DNA from: a virus
Virus record (IMG/VR): IMGVR_UViG_3300049432_000131
Span: 1-43,621 of that record
Direction: 5' to 3' (one strand)
DNA: 43,621 nt
Below the pieces are notes generated by a model, which ran no database searches, was not told the DNA's origin, and saw only the letters and a list, made by a program, of their open reading frames with translations. The position numbers and the translations under genes are program-made. This document shows, piece by piece, positions 1 to 7,521 of the stretch; within the stretch, counting starts at the first letter, position 1; every line of letters begins with the position of its first letter.

Positions 1-54
1 TGGCCAATTGTTCCGCCGCTGCCACAAAAGACCAAGAAACGCAAACGACTATGA
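1..54 (+). CDS. C-terminal end of small upstream protein (partial; same gene as 43341-43523)
   Basis: These 18 codons (WPIVPPLP...KRKRL, stop) are the 3' end of the 60-residue gene seen complete at 43341-43523. The stop TGA overlaps the terminase small subunit ATG. This copy has CAA (Gln) where the other has CCA (Pro), the only mismatch in the 152-bp terminal overlap. Confidence 0.75.
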   Translation, partial: WPIVPPLPQKTKKRKRL

Positions 55-152
55 CCAAGACTAAACAACTTTCAACGATCCTCAACGAGGATCCCTACGA
101 AAAGCTCGACGAGGATCACCGGATGGCGGTCGATATGCGCCTGGAGAACTAC
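1..152. repeat. Terminal overlap, left copy (circular closure)
   Basis: Bases 1-152 equal 43470-43621 except at base 26 (A here, C at 43495). The overlap runs through coding sequence without any boundary feature. It therefore looks like an assembly overlap of a circular or circularly permuted genome rather than a functional terminal repeat. Unit length is about 43,469 bp. Confidence 0.85.
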
Positions 153-530
153 TCCTACGCCGACATCGCCGTTCCCACCAAGGTCAAGGAGCAGACGGTG
201 CGGACATGGTTCATGCGGGGAGGAATCTGCTACGAGGCGTACCAGCAGCGGCGCCGAGAGCGCATGGCCGAACGCAAAGAGCGGTTCACCGAGATCGAGA
301 CGCAGCTTCACGAGATGGCGGCCGACGCGATCCTCACCCTGAAGCGACAGCTCAAGAAGGGGAGCGAGACCGCGGCCATCCGCGTCCTAGAGCTGGCCGG
401 TTTCAGTCCCATCCACAAGGTTCAGGACGTCCCACCCGAGGAGTCGGAGGAACTCAAGCTCCTGCGGGAGATCGTCGATAGGAATGAAAGATCTAGTAAA
501 ACTATTCAAGATAAACAAGAAGCCAATTGA
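51..530 (+). CDS. terS: Terminase small subunit (probable)
   Basis: A 159-residue protein with an N-terminal helix-turn-helix-like stretch (about residues 25-65, SYADIAVPTKVKEQTVRTW), followed by charged, probably coiled helices (65-125) and an acidic tail. The layout matches small terminase subunits, which bind phage DNA at pac/cos and start packaging. The main support is position: the large terminase overlaps its 3' end by 47 nt in another frame. The ATG overlaps the stop of the preceding 60-residue gene, so it is translationally coupled and belongs to the transcript that starts before 42425. Sequence identity to a named TerS family is not claimed. Confidence 0.75.
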   Translation: MTKTKQLSTILNEDPYEKLDEDHRMAVDMRLENYSYADIAVPTKVKEQTVRTWFMRGGICYEAYQQRRRERMAERKERFTEIETQLHEMAADAILTLKRQLKKGSETAAIRVLELAGFSPIHKVQDVPPEESEELKLLREIVDRNERSSKTIQDKQEAN

Positions 531-1854
531 CTTGTCGCCCAACCAGCAAATCCTCTTTGACCTGATCCTCTATCAGCAGGCCCGTCGTTCCCAGATCATC
601 ATGCCGACCCAGTACGGTAAGTCCCTGACCGTTGCTATCGCCGTGCTTCTGCGTGCGATCACCAAGGGCGAGCGCTTCACCATCCTGGCACCGAGCGAGG
701 CCAAAGCCAACATCATCATGGGTTATCTGATCGACCATCTCTTTGACTCCCACATCTTCCTCGATGCGCTTGAACTGGACGCCAACACCAAGCTGGACAA
801 GCTGCGACGCGAACGCTCCCGAGACAACCTGACCTTCAAGGGGGGAGGCGGGGTCAAGACGCTGACCCTCAACGCCCGGGAAAAGCGGCGCTCGCTTGAG
901 GCGGCAATGGGATTTGGGGGCAATCGGATCATCCTCGACGAGAGTAGTCTGATCGACGATCCGCTCTATGCCACGGTCAAGCGTATGGTCGGCGGCTACC
1001 GCTATGAGGACACGTTTCTTCTGGAGATCGGCAACCCCTTCTACCGCAACCACTTCCACCGAACCTGGAACTCAAGCCGCTACTTCAAGCTCTTTGTGGA
1101 CTACCACATCGCTCTGCAGGAGGGTCGCTACTCTCCCGAGTTCATCGAGGAGATGCGGGAAGAGGCCTTCTTTGACGTCTTCTACGAGTGCGCGTTCCCG
1201 GATGAGGAGACCATCGATGATCGCGGCTATCGCCAGCTCCTGACCACGGAGCAGATCAAGGCCGCGTTCGTAGACAAGCTGCCTCCACTGGGAGAGGAAC
1301 AACTCAAGCTAGGTGAGGACGTCGGCGCCGGGGGAGACTCCAACGTCTACTGTCTCAGGACGCCCAAGGTGGCCTGGATCGAATCGTCAAACCGCTCCAA
1401 CGACACCATGACCAACGTCACCGAGACAGTCCGCATCATTGGCGATCACACGCTCACCAAACCCGATGGCACGACCTACAGACGCCTCAAGCCGGAGGAC
1501 ATCTTCATCGACGACATAGGGGTGGGTCGGGGTGTTTCAGACCGCCTCAAGGAGCAAGGCTACGCCGTCAATGGGGTGACGGTTGGGGAGAAGCCGGTCG
1601 ACGAGACCAAGTACAAGAACATCAAGGCAGAGGCCTTCTGGAATGCCCGGATGTGGGTGCTTGGTGGTGGGAAGCTCCTGAGGGATGATCGCTTCTATCA
1701 GCTCTCGCAGATCAAGTACAAGGTCTCAACCGACAAGGTTCTGCAGATCGAGCCCAAAGAGGATCTCAAGAGCCGCACGGGCAAGTCCCCCGACTTTGCC
1801 GAGGCGTTCATGCTGACGTTCACGGCTCCCCCGCCCAAGCTCGACATCCTCTGA
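484..1854 (+). CDS. terL: Terminase large subunit
   Basis: A 456-residue DNA packaging motor that pumps DNA into proheads using ATP and cuts concatemers with its C-terminal nuclease. The Walker A-like loop is PTQYGKS (residues 41-47) and Walker B is IILDES (149-154). Likely RNase H-fold nuclease acidic residues are GEDVGAGGDSN (about 278-287), FIDDIG (341-346) and PDFAEAF near residue 440. Length is normal for the family. The start overlaps terS by 47 nt, a common coupling. The codons after the start are AT-rich compared with the rest of the gene. Confidence 0.95.
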   Translation: MKDLVKLFKINKKPIDLSPNQQILFDLILYQQARRSQIIMPTQYGKSLTVAIAVLLRAITKGERFTILAPSEAKANIIMGYLIDHLFDSHIFLDALELDANTKLDKLRRERSRDNLTFKGGGGVKTLTLNAREKRRSLEAAMGFGGNRIILDESSLIDDPLYATVKRMVGGYRYEDTFLLEIGNPFYRNHFHRTWNSSRYFKLFVDYHIALQEGRYSPEFIEEMREEAFFDVFYECAFPDEETIDDRGYRQLLTTEQIKAAFVDKLPPLGEEQLKLGEDVGAGGDSNVYCLRTPKVAWIESSNRSNDTMTNVTETVRIIGDHTLTKPDGTTYRRLKPEDIFIDDIGVGRGVSDRLKEQGYAVNGVTVGEKPVDETKYKNIKAEAFWNARMWVLGGGKLLRDDRFYQLSQIKYKVSTDKVLQIEPKEDLKSRTGKSPDFAEAFMLTFTAPPPKLDIL

Positions 1855-1980
1855 CCTGTTCCACCAAGACACGGCATGGCAATACATTTACCCGTCTAGA
1901 CATCCTACAGATTGTGGTGTACGCTCCGATCATGAAGCGGGGGGAGCCCTCCCCTCGAAGCGCGAAAGGACGGTACCGCC
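1855..1980. other. Intergenic gap with a GC hairpin
   Basis: No coding frame is convincing here. A compact hairpin, GGGGA-GCCC-TCCCC, lies at 1941-1954, about 27 nt before the next start. It has no T-run, so it is not a clear terminator. Confidence 0.4.
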
Positions 1981-2190
1981 GTGTTCTTCAGCGATCTGAT
2001 CCCGTGGACCTCCTACGACGACTGGCTGCTCGCCACGATGGCCCGGAATGGCAGGCCGACGACCGAGATCGCCTTCACGCTCGGCCGCAGTGTTGCCGCC
2101 GTCTATAGCAGGGCGTCGCTGCTTCGTGTCAGTCTGCTGCCGCCCGACCGCCCGTCTTTCTCGTATCCGCCTACAGTCGGGTTGTTCTAA
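1981..2190 (+). CDS. Small SANT/Myb-like helix-turn-helix protein
   Basis: A 69-residue protein starting at GTG. An AAAGGA ribosome site lies about 11 nt upstream. The core W..YDDWLLATMARNGRPTTEIAFTLGRSVAAVYSRA resembles the three-helix SANT/Myb or GcrA-like fold: tryptophan first, then I-A-LGRS..AV..RA on the recognition helix. A DNA-binding role is likely; the target is unknown. It is inserted between terminase and portal. The next gene has its own late promoter starting 24 nt after this stop. Confidence 0.65.
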   Translation: MFFSDLIPWTSYDDWLLATMARNGRPTTEIAFTLGRSVAAVYSRASLLRVSLLPPDRPSFSYPPTVGLF

Positions 2191-2213
2191 GCGAGGTCTC
2201 TCCCCGCCCGTTA

Positions 2214-2243
2214 GATAACCGCCATGGGGCAGCTCCCTATAAT
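2214..2243 (+). promoter_or_regulatory. Late promoter for portal gene (GATAAC type)
   Basis: GATAAC (2214-2219), an 18-nt spacer, then TATAAT (2238-2243). The portal ATG is 14 nt after the -10, so the 5' leader would be about 7 nt and has no Shine-Dalgarno sequence. One of six promoters with the same unusual -35 and identical spacing. Confidence 0.75.
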
Positions 2244-2257
2244 CGGGTAGAGCCCCT

Positions 2258-4273
2258 ATGGACATTTTCAAACGCTTATTCGCCAAGGGTGCCCCCGCTG
2301 GCATCTTCTCAGTCGTCTTTCCCCAGGCGCCCGCTGGCTTGCAGAACCGCGAGTTCCTCAAGGCCTACAAGGGCTGGGTCTATGCCTGTGTGCGGGTGAT
2401 CGCCAACGACGTTGGCATGATCGAGCTCCAGCTCCAGGCCAAGACTGCCAAGGGTTGGGTCGAAGTTCAGAGGCACGAATCCCTGGACGTCATCGCGAGG
2501 ACCAACCCCTTCACCACCACGGACGGTCTCTTCAAGGGGACGTCGTCTTTCCTCGATCTGACCGGCAACGCGTTCTGGTACGTCGCCTACAACGGCCGTG
2601 GTGTGCCCGCCGAGATCTGGCAGCTTGACCCAACCAAAGTTGATGTGGTCAAAAGCGATAGCAACTTTATCCAGGAATACATCTACACCAACCCCAAGGG
2701 CGCCAAGATCCATCTCAAGCCTTGGGAGGTCATCCCCTTCCAGGAGTTCAACCCCGAAGATCCTTACAAGGGCAGAGGGCCAACCGAAGCGGCAGCGCTC
2801 TCAATCGACACCAACCAGTATGCCAAGGAGTGGAATCGCAACTTCTTCTTCAACTCGGCGATGCCCGCGATTGCCCTGACCTCGGAGCAGACGGTCACGC
2901 CAGAGCAGCGGGATCTTCTTCTGGAGAAGTGGCTTGCCCGCTTCAAGGGGGTCGCTAACGCCCATCAGCCCGTTGTGCTGGGTGGTGGCCTCAAGGTAGA
3001 GAAGATCGGCGACGGCGCCAAGGACATGGACTTTGCCAACCAGCTCACTTTCCTTCGCGACGAGATTCTTGCCACCTTCGGCGTCCCCAAGAGCGTGCTG
3101 GGTATCACCGAAGACGTGAATCGGGCCAATGCCGAGGCGTCTGAGTACGTCTTTGCTAAGCGCGTCGTCATGCCGCGCAACCGCTTCATCGCTACGACCC
3201 TCAGCGAGTTCTACCTTCCCCTCTGGGGACTCTCCCCCGCCAAGTACCGCTTCATCGCTAAGGACGTCGTGCCCCAGAACGTCGAGGCGGATCTGAAGCG
3301 CAAGCAGGTGAGCTTGGCAGGGGCGAGCTGGAGAAAGATCAACGAGATCCGGGAAGAGGAAGGTTTGCCGCCCGTCCCAGACGGCGACAAGCTCTTTATT
3401 CCGTCCACGCTGACCACCACCGACCTGACCGTCAACCCACCGGCTCCGCAACCGCTCGGTGGTCCCGGCGACAAACCCGGCGAGAAGCCTCCCAAGCCCG
3501 CGAAGGGAGTCACAAAGGGCACCGATGACGCCTCGGTCGGTCTGCGCATCACCTTCCTCCACAAGGCCATCATGGACGCGCAGAAGGACATGGAGACGAT
3601 CCTCACCACCATGGCCGCGGACGTTGCGACCAGGCTGGCGAAGGTCAAACCTCCCAAGAGCGTCAAGGCCGACGATCCCAACGCCACGTTGGTCACCGAA
3701 GCCGCACTCATCACCGCCGTCCTGGAGGGCTGGGAGGAGTACGCCGCGGTGCTTACCGCCTTCGTTGACGACACCGCCCGCCCGGTCTACGAGTTCGGCG
3801 GCACACGCTCGATCGCCCGCGCCGGTCTCTCGGTGGTCTTCGACCTGGACAACCCCCGCGCCGAGCAGTGGCTCAGAGATCGCGGCCTCCACTCCGCAAC
3901 CCAGATCAGCGACACCGTCAAAGAGGAGATCCGCGCCCGCCTCGTGCAGGGCGTCAAGGACGGCAAGGGTGCCAAAGAGATCGCCGCCGACATCGGCGAG
4001 TTCTTCGACGGCGAGAGCCAGTGGCGAGCGCTCAGGATCGCCCGGACGGAAGTGATCGAGGCCTACTCCCAAGGCTCACTCGAAGGCGCCCGTCAATCCA
4101 ACCTCACCGAGAAACGCTGGCTCACCGCTGGCGACGACCGGGTGGAGGAGGAGTGCATGCGCAACCAGTTCGCCGGGTGGATACCCCGCGAGCAAGCATT
4201 CCCCACTGGACATGTCGCCCCCGTGATTCATCCGAATGACCGCTGCGACGTCGAGTACCGCGCCGCCGCGTAA
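2258..4273 (+). CDS. Portal protein fused to a MuF-like head morphogenesis domain
   Basis: A 671-residue protein. Residues 1 to about 385 match the HK97-type portal family: N-terminal WVYACVRVIANDVG, central FLRDEILATFGVPKSVLGI, and a stem region with EASEYVF. The portal is the dodecameric ring through which DNA enters the head. A Pro/Gly/Lys linker (about 395-425) leads to a C-terminal part that resembles SPP1 gp7/MuF (about 525-671), with IRARLVQGVKDGKGAKEIAADIG, an RIARTEVIEAYSQG helix and a terminal C...H.NDRCDVEYR motif. Most phages encode these as two genes, so this is a fusion. It is expressed from its own GATAAC promoter. Confidence 0.9.
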   Translation: MDIFKRLFAKGAPAGIFSVVFPQAPAGLQNREFLKAYKGWVYACVRVIANDVGMIELQLQAKTAKGWVEVQRHESLDVIARTNPFTTTDGLFKGTSSFLDLTGNAFWYVAYNGRGVPAEIWQLDPTKVDVVKSDSNFIQEYIYTNPKGAKIHLKPWEVIPFQEFNPEDPYKGRGPTEAAALSIDTNQYAKEWNRNFFFNSAMPAIALTSEQTVTPEQRDLLLEKWLARFKGVANAHQPVVLGGGLKVEKIGDGAKDMDFANQLTFLRDEILATFGVPKSVLGITEDVNRANAEASEYVFAKRVVMPRNRFIATTLSEFYLPLWGLSPAKYRFIAKDVVPQNVEADLKRKQVSLAGASWRKINEIREEEGLPPVPDGDKLFIPSTLTTTDLTVNPPAPQPLGGPGDKPGEKPPKPAKGVTKGTDDASVGLRITFLHKAIMDAQKDMETILTTMAADVATRLAKVKPPKSVKADDPNATLVTEAALITAVLEGWEEYAAVLTAFVDDTARPVYEFGGTRSIARAGLSVVFDLDNPRAEQWLRDRGLHSATQISDTVKEEIRARLVQGVKDGKGAKEIAADIGEFFDGESQWRALRIARTEVIEAYSQGSLEGARQSNLTEKRWLTAGDDRVEEECMRNQFAGWIPREQAFPTGHVAPVIHPNDRCDVEYRAAA

Positions 4274-4275
4274 TG

Positions 4276-4305
4276 GATAACGGACTCTTTCTGCCTCCCT
4301 ACAAT
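4276..4305 (+). promoter_or_regulatory. Late promoter for prohead protease (GATAAC type)
   Basis: GATAAC (4276-4281), 18 nt, TACAAT (4300-4305). It begins 2 nt after the portal stop. The -10 box contains an in-frame ATG (4304), so that codon cannot be the translation start. Confidence 0.75.
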
Positions 4306-4321
4306 GGGGCAGAACCTACCT

Positions 4322-5185
4322 ATGGCACAAAAACTCATTCGCAAGACCTACCAGGCCGACACGAAGGCCGCGGAGGGGCAAGATCGCACCCTGATCGTCA
4401 CCATCTCCACCAGCAGCCCCGACCGTTCTCAAGACGTGGTCGTGCCGTCCGGCATGATCTCGGACAAGTACATGAAGAACCCCGTCGTTGCTGCCTTCCA
4501 CAGGTACAGCGAGCCCGCGATCGCAAAGACGTTGGAGCTTCAAGTCACCGACAACGCCGTCATCGCCAAGCTCCAGTTTCCACCCCAAGGCATCTACGAG
4601 AAGGCCGACCAACTCTACGAGCTCTACAAGGCCGGCTTCATGAACGCCTGGTCGATCGGCTTCATTCCAAAAGAGGCCGTGGATCTCGATCCTGATCGTC
4701 CCTACTCCGGTGGCCACCGCTTTGAGAAGTGGGAACTTCTCGAGTATTCGGCCGTCCTCGTCCCCGACAACCCGGAAGCGCTCACCATGCTGCGCTCCAA
4801 GGGCATCGAGGAAGAGCCATCCGACGAAGAGACGAAGGTCGTCGAAGTCGACGTCGAGGCAGACCGCGAGCAATCAGCTCAGGCAACCAAGGATCTCGAA
4901 GAAAAGGCTGCGACCGTAGGCATCGAGGTCAAGGGAGTCACGCTTGATGTCGAGGATGGAACTTACGTCCTGGACGTCGTCGTCGATGGCAAGGAACACA
5001 GCGTCACCTATCCGATTCCCGATGACGTCAAAGAGAAACTGAGAACGGGCGCTGAACATCCTGCCGCAGCCGCCGACGTTTCCAAGGCCCTCTCGGCTCT
5101 GCGTGATGCCCTGAAACCAGCCGACAAAGAGATCGGTCTGGTTCTCCGCTCGCTCAAAACCCTGCTAGATCAACCCAGTAAATGA
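4322..5185 (+). CDS. Prohead protease (HK97 gp4-like) with scaffold-like C-terminus
   Basis: A 287-residue serine protease that matures the capsid. Residues 1-150 carry the family pattern: TSSPDRSQDVVVPSG, PVVAAFH (His60) and NAWSIGFIPKE (Ser111), matching the catalytic His and Ser of the HK97 family. The C-terminal 130 residues are acidic and helical (ATKDLEEKAATV..., ALSALRDALKP) and may act as a scaffold. ATG 4322 is chosen because the upstream in-frame ATG at 4304 lies inside the -10 box. There is no ribosome site; the leader is short. Confidence 0.9.
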   Translation: MAQKLIRKTYQADTKAAEGQDRTLIVTISTSSPDRSQDVVVPSGMISDKYMKNPVVAAFHRYSEPAIAKTLELQVTDNAVIAKLQFPPQGIYEKADQLYELYKAGFMNAWSIGFIPKEAVDLDPDRPYSGGHRFEKWELLEYSAVLVPDNPEALTMLRSKGIEEEPSDEETKVVEVDVEADREQSAQATKDLEEKAATVGIEVKGVTLDVEDGTYVLDVVVDGKEHSVTYPIPDDVKEKLRTGAEHPAAAADVSKALSALRDALKPADKEIGLVLRSLKTLLDQPSK

Positions 5186-5210
5186 GAGGAGGTGAAACAC
5201 ACAGAAATAT

Positions 5211-6392
5211 ATGGATCCAAAACTACAAGAACAACTCAAACCAGTCGTAGAGGAAATAAAAACCTCTGTTACCGAGAACGTCAAAGAGCAGATGAAGGCG
5301 TCAATGCCGGCGATCACCGAAGACGTTTTCAAACGACTCGTTGACGAACTCCCCAACCGCAAAGACATCTTCGGGGGTGGCAATCACCAACCCGATGAGA
5401 AGGAAGCCCTCAAAGAGGGTAAGGAGAAGTCCGCCGAGTACATCAAGGCGGTCTTTGGCCGAGATTCCGCTCAAGTCAAGGCTCTTTCCGAGGGCACGGC
5501 GGCAGACGGTGGATACCTCGTTCCAGAAACGTTCTCCAGCGAGATCATCAGGATCGCTCCCAACTACGGGGTCGTGCGTCGCTTAGCACGCAACTACCCT
5601 GTATCAGGAGCAGGCTACAAGACCCACTTGCCGACAGTCGGCAACGTGACCGTCTCTCGTGTCAACGAGAAGGCCAAGATCCCTGCATCTCAGCCAACCA
5701 TGGGCCAGACCAACATCACGATCAAGAAGATCGCCGGTCTCGTGCCGATGTCCAACGAGCTGCTCAAGGACGCCAACACCGACACCGTCAACATCTTGAC
5801 GACCCTCTTCGCGGAGGCCCTCGCCAAGTACGAAGACGAGTGGGGCTTCCTCGGGAAAGCTGCCGGAGAAGGTATCTTCCAGAACACCAGCGTGCCAGTC
5901 GTAACCATGGGCTCCGGCCTCGACACCTACGTCGAGATCACCGAAGACCACCTGCTCGACCTCTTAGGTCAGCTCGACGAAGCAGCGTTGTCTGGAGCGA
6001 AATGGTTCATGTCCTTTAGCGTCTTCAACGCCCTCAGACGGCTCGAAGACTCCACAGGGCAAAAGCTCATCCAGAACCCAACTGCTGCTCAACCAGCAAC
6101 GATCTGGAACATCCCGATCCAGTTTGTCCGAGGCATGCCAAAGACATCTGACGGGTCACAGGCTGGAACCAAGTTCCTCGCTGTCGGAGATTTGAACTAC
6201 ATGCTCTTTGCCGACAAGAAAGAGTACGAACTCAAGATCTCTCAAGAGGCAACCATCACCGACGTCGACGGATCAACCCTGATCAACTTGTTTGAACAGG
6301 ACATGTCCGCGGTTCGCGTGATCGAACGAGTCGACATCGCTCTTGCTGAAGCAGCAAAAGCGTTCGCCGTGCTCAAGACCGCAGCGTCATAA
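5211..6392 (+). CDS. Major capsid protein (HK97 fold)
   Basis: A 393-residue protein with a helical, charged N-terminal delta-like region (1 to about 95), followed by the typical HK97 capsid entry motif GTAADGGYLVPETFSSEII (about 101-119) and a C-terminal ELKISQEATI...F.QDMSAVRVIERVD strand region. The delta region is presumably removed by the adjacent protease just before ALSEGTAADGG. AGGAGGTG lies 16 nt before the ATG, unusually far. The start sits in the repeated context ATATATG. A strong hairpin follows the stop. Confidence 0.93.
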   Translation: MDPKLQEQLKPVVEEIKTSVTENVKEQMKASMPAITEDVFKRLVDELPNRKDIFGGGNHQPDEKEALKEGKEKSAEYIKAVFGRDSAQVKALSEGTAADGGYLVPETFSSEIIRIAPNYGVVRRLARNYPVSGAGYKTHLPTVGNVTVSRVNEKAKIPASQPTMGQTNITIKKIAGLVPMSNELLKDANTDTVNILTTLFAEALAKYEDEWGFLGKAAGEGIFQNTSVPVVTMGSGLDTYVEITEDHLLDLLGQLDEAALSGAKWFMSFSVFNALRRLEDSTGQKLIQNPTAAQPATIWNIPIQFVRGMPKTSDGSQAGTKFLAVGDLNYMLFADKKEYELKISQEATITDVDGSTLINLFEQDMSAVRVIERVDIALAEAAKAFAVLKTAAS

Positions 6393-6399
6393 CGCTGAG

Positions 6400-6446
6400 G
6401 CGCTTCGCCACTACCGGGGAGGGATCTCACCGGTAGCACGAAGCGG
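6400..6446 (+). promoter_or_regulatory. Strong hairpin after the capsid gene
   Basis: CGCTTCG pairs with CGAAGCG and, inside, CTACCGG pairs with CCGGTAG, giving 14 bp around a 12-nt loop. No T-run follows. It may protect the capsid mRNA 3' end or set a processing point between the capsid gene and the next gene. That role is inferred. Confidence 0.5.
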
Positions 6447-6474
6447 GTATAACCGCCCAGGGGGAGGTGATTTT

Positions 6475-6882
6475 ATGGCAAGAGTACGATTCGTATCTCC
6501 AACATTCTATGACGGCGTGAGCTACGCCCAGAACCAGGTCGTTGACCTATCCGATGACGCCGTAAAGGCACTCGGCGACTCCGTTGAGCGTGCCGACGAT
6601 GTCAACGTTGAAGAGACAGCGGAGAAGCTGGCAGACCAGACCGCCGATCCTGATACCCGTGCCGAACTCGACGTTCATCACGAGCCAGGGGACGCACAGG
6701 ATGTCCCTGACGCGCTTCGCGACGAAGCAGCTAACCTCAAACAAGGGGAAGAGGCTGTTTCTCCATCACGAGACGCCAACGTTACCGTCGATCTCCTGAG
6801 GGTGAATCCAAAGACCGACAAGAAGTCGGTGGACAAGCCAACGGAAAACAAGATGGTTAATAGGGCACCTACCAAGAAATAG
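6475..6882 (+). CDS. Small head-associated protein, unknown
   Basis: A 135-residue protein. GGGGGAGGTG lies 5 nt before ATG 6475, which fixes the start. The N-terminus (RVRFVSPTFYDGVSYAQNQVVDLSDDAVKALGD) resembles short phage head proteins that contain a small beta-barrel with a 'G..Y..G.VVDL.D..A..L' pattern. The remainder is acidic and low-complexity, then basic. Its position directly after the capsid gene suggests a minor head or decoration role. Function is not established. Confidence 0.6.
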   Translation: MARVRFVSPTFYDGVSYAQNQVVDLSDDAVKALGDSVERADDVNVEETAEKLADQTADPDTRAELDVHHEPGDAQDVPDALRDEAANLKQGEEAVSPSRDANVTVDLLRVNPKTDKKSVDKPTENKMVNRAPTKK

Positions 6883-6911
6883 GCGGCTTCTAGCCCATCA
6901 CAAGACGCGAG

Positions 6912-6936
6912 AGCCCGCCTCTACAGGCGGGTTTCG
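6912..6936 (+). terminator. Rho-independent terminator (weak T-run)
   Basis: Hairpin CCCGCCT (6914-6920), CTAC loop, AGGCGGG (6925-6931), followed by TTT. It lies between two head genes and would lower read-through into the next gene. Confidence 0.65.
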
Positions 6937-6970
6937 TGTGAAAGGAGGTGAAACAAACCAGTAATCATAT

Positions 6971-7396
6971 ATGGCAAACGTAATATTTAATAGTTTCAAG
7001 CGCGACATCATGAATGGGTCAATCGACCTTGATACCGACACGATCAAGGTCATGTTGGTCACCAGCGCCTACACGCCCGACCAGGATGCCCACACCAAAC
7101 GCTCTGACGTCACCAACGAAGTCTCGGGCACCGGCTACACCGCCGGCGGGGCGGCGCTCGCCAACAAGGCAGTCACCGCCGACAACACCGACAACGAAGG
7201 CGTCTTCGACGCCGACGATCCGGTCTGGGCGGCGTCGACGATCACGGCGCGGGGAGCCGTGCTCTACAAGTCCAGAGGCGGACTAGCATCAGCGGACGAG
7301 CTGCTCTGTTACTTCGACTTCGGGTCGGACCAGATCAGTTCCAACGGGAACTTCACGATCCAGTGGAACAGCGAGGGAATCATCAATCACGGGTAG
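6971..7396 (+). CDS. Phage structural protein, head/decoration-like
   Basis: A 141-residue protein of a pattern common in phage head modules: FNSFKRDIMNGSIDLDTDTIKVMLVTSAYTPDQDAHTKRSDVTNEVSGTGYTAGG, then an ARGAVLYKS strand and a C-terminal NGNFTIQWNSEGI. Such proteins are small virion components of uncertain role. AAAGGAGGTG lies 19 nt before the ATG, too far for normal pairing; the start is again in the ATATATG context. Confidence 0.65.
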   Translation: MANVIFNSFKRDIMNGSIDLDTDTIKVMLVTSAYTPDQDAHTKRSDVTNEVSGTGYTAGGAALANKAVTADNTDNEGVFDADDPVWAASTITARGAVLYKSRGGLASADELLCYFDFGSDQISSNGNFTIQWNSEGIINHG

Positions 7397-7404
7397 TCCC
7401 GAGC

Positions 7405-7520
7405 GGGTGGCGTCTTCCCGTCCCTCGCTGGAGGGCGCTACCCACTGCGTATGAAGACCGTCTTCTTCCCAGTCCACGAGCTACCGACATCTCTCCTTGA
7501 GAGGGGGTCGGTCGTGGACT
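7405..7520 (+). promoter_or_regulatory. Structured leader with two hairpins before the fibre gene
   Basis: The first hairpin pairs GGGTGGCG (7405-7412) with CGCTACCC (7436-7443), with an inner CCCTC/GAGGG. The second spans 7471-7520: AGTCCACG pairs with CGTGGACT, then ACCGAC with GTCGGT, then CTCTC with GAGAG. It ends one base before the TAATG that contains the fibre start. No ribosome site is visible outside the structure, so it may control translation of the fibre. Confidence 0.6.
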
Positions 7521-7521
7521 A

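Noticed and set aside
2801-4072. 423-codon minus-strand frame
   Set aside because: Opposite the portal gene; no recognisable protein features.
6448-6480. TATAACCG before 6475 as a further late promoter
   Set aside because: The position 18 nt downstream is the start codon itself and no -10-like sequence is present.
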